DNA from: Mycobacterium angelicum
Lineage (GTDB): Bacteria; Actinomycetota; Actinomycetes; Mycobacteriales; Mycobacteriaceae
Length of the DNA stretch: 64,000 bases
Reading direction: 5' to 3'
NCBI RefSeq assembly: GCF_002086155.1
Contig: NZ_MVHE01000004.1
Location: forward strand, 1-64,000
Shown: piece after piece, positions 58,316 to 64,000 of the stretch
Layout: each line of letters opens with the position of its first letter
Position numbering within the stretch: the first letter of the stretch is position 1
Made by a program: the position numbers and the translations under genes
The notes under the pieces: generated by a model
What the model was told of the DNA's origin: nothing
The model's database searches: none
Seen by the model: the letters and a program-made list of their open reading frames with translations, nothing else

Positions 58316-59158
58316 TCAGCTTCCCAACTCGATCGGGGCACCCACCAGGGAGCCGTATTCAGTCCAACTGCCGTCGTAGTTCTTGACATTCCTATGCCCG
58401 AGCAATTCCCGCAGGACGAACCAGGTGTGCGAGGACCGTTCCCCGATTCGACAGTAGGCAATCGTTTCCTTCTCGCCGTCCAGTCCGGCGTCCGCGTAGA
58501 GCTTGGCCAACTCCTCGTCGGATTTGAAGGTGCCGTCTTCGTTGGCCGCCTTGCTCCACGGCACGTTGATCGCGCTGGGGATGTGCCCGGGCCGCTGGCT
58601 TTGTTCCTGCGGCAGATGGGCCGGGGCCAGGATCTTGCCGGAGAACTCGTCGGGTGAGCGCACGTCGACCAGGTTCTTGACGTTGATGGCCGCGATCACC
58701 TCGTCCCGGAAGGCCCGGATCGAGTTGTCCGGTGCGGCCGCGGTGTAGGACGTGGCGGGCCTGCTGACGGTGTCGCCGGACAGCGGGCGACCGTCGAGTT
58801 CCCACTTCTTGCGGCCGCCGTCGAGCAGCTTGACCTTCTCGTGGCCGTACAGCTTGAAGTACCAGTACGCGTAGGCGGCGAACCAGTTGTTGTTGCCGCC
58901 GTAGAGGACGACGGTGTCGTCGTTGGAGATACCGCGGTCGGACAGCAGCTTGGAGAATTGCTGGGCGTCGACGAAGTCGCGTTTGACCGGGTCTTGCAAG
59001 TCGGTGCGCCAGTCCAGCTTGATCGCGCCGGCGATGTGACCGCCGTCGTAAGCACTGGCATCTTCGTCGACCTCGACGAAGACGACGTTGGCGGCCCCGG
59101 GATTACTGAGATTGCGCTCAGCCCAGTCGGCGGAGACCAGGACGTCAGAGCGTGCCAT
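58316..59158 (-). CDS. cysA2: Thiosulfate sulfurtransferase (rhodanese) CysA2
   Basis: A 280-residue two-domain rhodanese, matching Rv0815c. The first domain (VFVEVDEDASAYDGGHIAGAIKLDW) is inactive; the second has the catalytic Cys236 in YCRIGERSSHTWFVLRELLG. It transfers sulfane sulfur from thiosulfate to cyanide or thiol acceptors and is involved in sulfur supply and probably in molybdopterin or thiocarboxylate sulfuration. Expression is likely to depend on the polycysteine leader peptide 111 bases upstream. Confidence 0.95.
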   Translation of the reverse strand: MARSDVLVSADWAERNLSNPGAANVVFVEVDEDASAYDGGHIAGAIKLDWRTDLQDPVKRDFVDAQQFSKLLSDRGISNDDTVVLYGGNNNWFAAYAYWYFKLYGHEKVKLLDGGRKKWELDGRPLSGDTVSRPATSYTAAAPDNSIRAFRDEVIAAINVKNLVDVRSPDEFSGKILAPAHLPQEQSQRPGHIPSAINVPWSKAANEDGTFKSDEELAKLYADAGLDGEKETIAYCRIGERSSHTWFVLRELLGHRNVKNYDGSWTEYGSLVGAPIELGS

Positions 59159-59269
59159 GGTTTTGGATCCTTTCGATTCTTCTGACTAAAGCGTTTGAAT
59201 GCGCCTGTGGCACGGAACGGGAACACCTCGGGGAAAGGTTCCGAGCGTTGCGTGGGTGGGCGCGACTAC

Positions 59270-59359
59270 TCAGCAGCTACAGCAACAGCAACAGCCCGTG
59301 ATACGGCACAAATCAGCTGTGCGGCGCGTGGTGCGCAGGGGCTCGATGCGGGCTGACAC
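59270..59359 (-). CDS. Leaderless polycysteine leader peptide upstream of cysA2
   Basis: GTG 59359 to TGA 59270 encodes MSARIEPLRTTRRTADLC followed by RITGCCCCCSC, 29 residues with six cysteines in the last seven. TAAGCT (59367-59372, read on this strand) lies exactly seven bases before the GTG and fits a leaderless promoter; an in-frame ATG at 59383 is the alternative. Polycysteine leaderless ORFs before cysA2 operons are known in mycobacteria as cysteine-responsive attenuators: when cysteine is scarce, ribosomes stall in the Cys run and free the downstream ribosome site. The same role is expected here. Confidence 0.85.
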   Translation of the reverse strand: MSARIEPLRTTRRTADLCRITGCCCCCSC

Positions 59360-59411
59360 GTCGGCAAGCTTACCCAATGACATAGTGATCAAGCCAACAA
59401 TGGGTCAGCGC

Positions 59412-60224
59412 TCATGACTGCTTGAATCCGTCCAGCGCGATCGTGACGTCACGGGTGATGCCTTCGATGATGACGTCGGAGCCCCGCGCGCCCACGGTGT
59501 TGGGCGCTACCGCGAACGGCAGCTTCTGATTCGGCAGCCTGCCGGCGAACGCGCGCAGCACCGCGTCGCGCTTGTCGTCGGGGACTTGTTGGTCGGCGGT
59601 GTCCGGCCCGGTTACGACGGCTGTGGGCGTTAGCACCAGGGTGGTCTGATCGTCGGGAGCCAGGGACAGGTCTACTGCGACACTGACGCGGTGATCGAAA
59701 TTGGTTGATTTCGGGGTGCCGCTGAACACCACACCGTGGCTGCCCGATATCCCGGATTCGGTGGTGCCGCCGGTCGCGTCATTGCTCTCCTGCTGTGGCG
59801 CCTGCACCATCAGGTCATTGATGCCCAGGTAGCGGCCCAGGTGGTTGGAGTCGATGATGATGCGGCTTTCCAGCTTGTGCACCGGAAGTTTGGCGTCGGG
59901 CCTGATCAGCCAGGACGCGTAGGTGAGGTCGATCGAGTGCATAGTTGCCTCGAGGGTGGCCTGGCCGACGGTCGAGTGCGCGACGGCGTATGCCTTGATT
60001 TCCAGCTCGCTGTAGTGGTCTCGCATCGCCTGGGGGATGAAGGGAAAGCCGAGGATGGCGACGAAGGGGTCCGAGCCCAGATGGGCCGCTTTTCGCACCG
60101 TGGTGGACAGGCGATATTCGGCGTAGATGCTGGCTCCGAAATCGACGCCGACGGCGCCGATGAGAAGCGTGGCGACGACGATGGCCGCTGCCGTTACGCC
60201 GATCAGCACCCTGCGCATCCGCAT
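59412..60224 (-). CDS. lmeA: DUF2993 lipomannan elongation factor LmeA
   Basis: A 270-residue envelope protein matching Rv0817c. A signal anchor at residues 7-26 (LIGVTAAAIVVATLLIGAVG) precedes a DUF2993 domain with DPFVAILGFPFIPQAM, LEATMHSIDLTYASWLIRPDAKLPVH and PTAVVTGPDT. LmeA is a periplasmic lipid-binding protein needed for mannan chain elongation of lipomannan and lipoarabinomannan. thiX, which I recall beside it in H37Rv (Rv0816c), is absent here. Upstream lie about 490 bases of repeats. Confidence 0.92.
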   Translation of the reverse strand: MRMRRVLIGVTAAAIVVATLLIGAVGVDFGASIYAEYRLSTTVRKAAHLGSDPFVAILGFPFIPQAMRDHYSELEIKAYAVAHSTVGQATLEATMHSIDLTYASWLIRPDAKLPVHKLESRIIIDSNHLGRYLGINDLMVQAPQQESNDATGGTTESGISGSHGVVFSGTPKSTNFDHRVSVAVDLSLAPDDQTTLVLTPTAVVTGPDTADQQVPDDKRDAVLRAFAGRLPNQKLPFAVAPNTVGARGSDVIIEGITRDVTIALDGFKQS

Positions 60225-60385
60225 ATTGTGGCCTATCGGCGCGGCGGGGCCGCCTCGCGCTTTGCTTCTTGCGTCACATTGGCTGGAATTGTCGCAGGAG
60301 TATCTGTGCTGCTGGGATGTTGTGTTTGCCCGCCTTTGAGCGACTGTGGGTCGCGGACCCGCAGCTGTGGCCGGTGTCGCGGATG

Positions 60386-60486
60386 TTTCGAGTGGACGAC
60401 TTGTTCAGTGCGCTCTGGGTTTCGAGTGCTCTGGGATTTTCGAGTGTGCGGTCTTGGTTTCGAGTGTGCGGCCTTGGCTTCGAGTG
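60386..60486 (+). repeat. Short imperfect tandem repeats with TTTCGAGTG core
   Basis: The core (T/C)TTCGAGTG occurs at 60386, 60420, 60438, 60458 and 60478; the spacing of the last three is 20 bases, with the unit TTTCGAGTGTGCGGYCTTGG. The inverted form CTCGAAGCC follows at 60533 and can pair with GGCTTCGAG at 60476 around a smaller GGTGAAA/TTTCACC hairpin. No gene is seen between 60225 and 60742. Confidence 0.75.
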
Positions 60487-60552
60487 GGTAGTCACGGTGG
60501 TGAAATCGCGGTTTCACCGCCCTAAGCGCACGCTCGAAGCCGTCAGTTCACA

Positions 60553-60644
60553 CTCAGCGTTCCGTCCCGGAACGCCTCGTCGCAGCGCGCGCCCGGATTG
60601 CGCGGCTCCTCAGCGTTCCGTCCCGGAACGCCTCGTCGCAGCGC
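60553..60644 (+). repeat. Two perfect 36-bp direct repeats with a palindromic core
   Basis: A 36-base sequence is repeated exactly at 60553-60588 and 60609-60644, separated by 20 bases. Each copy contains GCGTTCCG-TCC-CGGAACGC, a palindrome with 8-base arms. They lie about 100 bases before the GlnR-type regulator gene and may be binding sites or a mobile intergenic repeat. Confidence 0.8.
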
Positions 60645-60742
60645 CAAACACCAGGTGGCAAGTTATCGTTAGATCAGCTGGCCACTGACATCACATCGCG
60701 CGATGACCCTGGGAGATGCCTTTCCCACGACGCCGGAGGGGC

Positions 60743-62394
<1,652 letters not shown>

Positions 62395-62459
62395 TTGAGT
62401 TGGCTATCTCCCTGGGGGTGGCCGGCAACCGTCGAAAAGCGTTTGGGGAAGCGAGATCG

Positions 62460-63578
62460 GTGAGGCTCGACACGGTGGGCAGGGCAATGGCGGTGGCGGT
62501 TGCGGCGATGTGCGGTGGAGTTCTGGCCGCGTGCGGCAGCGACGACAACCGCCACAATGCCTCCTCCGCAATGTCCGGGGCAGCCCCGGGCGCGGCGTCG
62601 TGTGGCGGCAGAAATGCGCTGACCGCGGAGGGGTCGACGGCCCAGCAGAACGCCATGGCCCTGTTCAACGAGGTGTGGGGCCAGCTCTGCCCGGGCAAGA
62701 AGGTGTCCTACAACCCGACCGGGTCCGGCGCCGGCCGAGAGCAGTTCATCGCCGGCCATGTCGACTTCGCGGGTTCTGATTCGCCGCTGGTCGCCGCGCA
62801 GATCGATCCGGCGGCCAAGCGGTGTAAAGGTCATGCGGCGTGGGACCTGCCGTTAGTCTTCGGGCCCATCGCGTTGGTGTACAACCTAACTGGCGTTCAG
62901 ACGCTAACCGTCGATGCTGAAGTGGTCGCCAAGATATTCAGCGGCGCCATCCGCACCTGGAACGACCCGGTGCTGGTGGCTATGAATCCCGGTGTGCCGC
63001 TGCCCAACACGGCCATCACGCCCATTTTCCGGGCGGACTCGTCGGGAACCACCGACAACTTTCAGAAATATCTCACCGCTGCCGCCCCGCAGACCTGGAC
63101 CAAAGGTGTGGGCACCGAATTTCACGGCGGTGTCGGCGAGGGAGCGCAACGGTCGGCCGGGGTGATTCAGGCGGTGCAGGCCACCGCGGGCACGATCGGA
63201 TATGTCGAGAAGGGTTTCGCCGATCATGCCCACGTGCCGTTCGCGCAGATCGACACCGGCAATGGCGTGGTCCCGCTCACCGAAGAAACCGCCCGCAACG
63301 CCATCAACGCCGTCTCGTTCGCGGCGGCGGGCAACGACCTGGTACTAGAGCTGAACTCGATCTATGGACTGCAGGACCCCAACGCTTACCCGTTGGTGCT
63401 GGCCACCTATGAAATCGTGTGCTCACGGGGATACGAGCCCGATACGGCCGCCGCGGTCAAGGCGTTCCTGACCACCGCTGTCAACAACGGCCAAACGGGC
63501 CTTGCCGCGGCGGGCTACGTTCCCTTGCCCGATAAGGTCAAGGAGCGCCTGGTCGTGGCGGTCAATGCAATGGAGTAA
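62460..63578 (+). CDS. pstS: Phosphate-binding lipoprotein PstS
   Basis: A 372-residue periplasmic phosphate receptor. The signal sequence ends in the lipobox VLAACGSDD. Phosphate-binding loops are visible: LTAEGSTAQQNAMALF, SGAGREQFIAGHVDFAGSDSPL and RADSSGTTDNFQKYL. It is most similar to PstS3 among those I remember. GTG 62460 is chosen, with GGGGAAG upstream; ATG 62487 would leave a very short signal. It lies 65 bases after mshD and 44 before pstC. Confidence 0.92.
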   Translation: MRLDTVGRAMAVAVAAMCGGVLAACGSDDNRHNASSAMSGAAPGAASCGGRNALTAEGSTAQQNAMALFNEVWGQLCPGKKVSYNPTGSGAGREQFIAGHVDFAGSDSPLVAAQIDPAAKRCKGHAAWDLPLVFGPIALVYNLTGVQTLTVDAEVVAKIFSGAIRTWNDPVLVAMNPGVPLPNTAITPIFRADSSGTTDNFQKYLTAAAPQTWTKGVGTEFHGGVGEGAQRSAGVIQAVQATAGTIGYVEKGFADHAHVPFAQIDTGNGVVPLTEETARNAINAVSFAAAGNDLVLELNSIYGLQDPNAYPLVLATYEIVCSRGYEPDTAAAVKAFLTTAVNNGQTGLAAAGYVPLPDKVKERLVVAVNAME

Positions 63579-63622
63579 GGCCGAATAGGAGGCTCGGCGC
63601 AACCGACAGTGATGGGATCACA

Positions 63623-64000
63623 GTGACAACGCCCAACCCAGCCAACGCGTCTCTGGGTGACCGGTTGTTCCGCGGGTTGTCGGAGGGGTCCGGTGTCCTG
63701 ATGGTCGTGCTGATCGGCGCAATCGGGGTCTTCCTGTTGTGGCGCGCGCTGCCGGCCCTATCGCGCAATCAGGTGAACTTCTTCACCTACGGCGGAACTT
63801 GGGCAACCGAGGACACGTCGGCAATGCGATTCGGGATCCTCGACCTGCTGCAGGTGACGGTCTTCGTCTCGCTGTTCGCCCTGGTCCTTGCGATGCCGGT
63901 GGCACTGGGCGTGGCGATCTTTCTGACGCAGTACGCGCCTGGCCGGCTTTCGGCGCCCCTGTCTTACCTGATCGATCTGCTGGCAGCGGTGCCCTCGATC
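63623..64000 (+). CDS. pstC: Phosphate ABC transporter permease PstC, N-terminal part (cut by window edge)
   Basis: From GTG 63623 the frame reads MTTPNPANASLGDRLFRGLSEG, then a membrane helix (VLMVVLIGAIGVFLLW), a periplasmic stretch (NQVNFFTYGGTWATED), and RFGILDLLQVTVFVSLFALVLAMPVALGVAIFLTQYAP, ending inside LIDLLAAVPSI at the window edge. This is the PstC permease pattern, including the EAA-type region to come. It should form the phosphate importer with PstA, PstB and the adjacent PstS. Confidence 0.9.
   Translation, partial: MTTPNPANASLGDRLFRGLSEGSGVLMVVLIGAIGVFLLWRALPALSRNQVNFFTYGGTWATEDTSAMRFGILDLLQVTVFVSLFALVLAMPVALGVAIFLTQYAPGRLSAPLSYLIDLLAAVPSI

Noticed and set aside
59199..59417. 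A 72-codon plus-strand frame with a Gln run (QLQQQQQ).
   Set aside because: The Gln run is the reverse of the Cys-codon run of the leader peptide; there is no ribosome site and no other support.
60553..60644. Two 36-base direct repeats with a 20-base spacer look like a CRISPR unit.
   Set aside because: Only two copies exist, the spacer is shorter than usual, the repeat is GC-rich with a long palindrome, and no cas gene is nearby.

Overview
The window comes from a slow-growing Mycobacterium. It is GC-rich, carries PE_PGRS and PPE-MPTR genes, a mycothiol synthase and a 13E12 repeat gene, and its core gene order closely follows the M. tuberculosis H37Rv stretch Rv0777 to Rv0820 (recalled synteny, not searched). 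It is not M. tuberculosis itself: ptrB is one intact gene, thiX (Rv0816c) is absent, and several genes are inserted that H37Rv lacks here.

Core layout. Purine biosynthesis genes are scattered along the plus strand: purB (719), purC (5018), purS-purQ (17397-18307), purL (39234), purF (47912) and purM (49495). Between them lie cyp126, ptrB, an EmrB-type exporter, a flavin dehydrogenase, a GntR-controlled oxidoreductase operon, a disulfide-oxidoreductase-like flavoprotein, the encapsulin/DyP peroxidase operon, pepC, the Rv0805 cyclic nucleotide phosphodiesterase, cpsY, an orphan Mce protein, the folate-dependent Rv0811c and the PabC-like Rv0812. The right end holds the cysA2-sseC2 sulfur operon with a polycysteine leader peptide, lmeA, a GlnR-type regulator, mshD and the start of a pst phosphate transport operon.

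Accessory parts. (1) 15485-17313: a luciferase-like oxidoreductase and two adjacent 6-pyruvoyl-tetrahydropterin-synthase-like genes, one without the catalytic cysteine, inserted before purS. (2) About 23.4-32.5 kb: a PPE gene, a secreted hydrolase-like protein, a dehalogenase, two tandem TetR genes with an alpha/beta hydrolase, an oxidoreductase remnant, a broken MOSC-reductase gene and a 13E12 gene. From memory H37Rv has insertion sequences at this place. (3) 53247-57212: the most interesting part. A TIR domain is joined through one membrane helix to a PknH-like extracytoplasmic sensor domain, next to a four-helix membrane protein with TrkA-like Rossmann domains, a RyR domain and two C-terminal repeats. 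Both lie downstream of, and possibly in the same transcript as, cysA2-sseC2, a 32-residue membrane peptide and a nitrobindin. This looks like an uncharacterised transmembrane nucleotide-signalling or defence module.

Several genes (purB, purC, purL, purM, the flavin dehydrogenase, the 13E12 gene, a glyoxalase and the polycysteine peptide) have a TANNNT -10 hexamer 6-8 bases before the start codon, which suggests leaderless transcripts. Protein names rest on recognised motifs and remembered homologues; no database search was possible.
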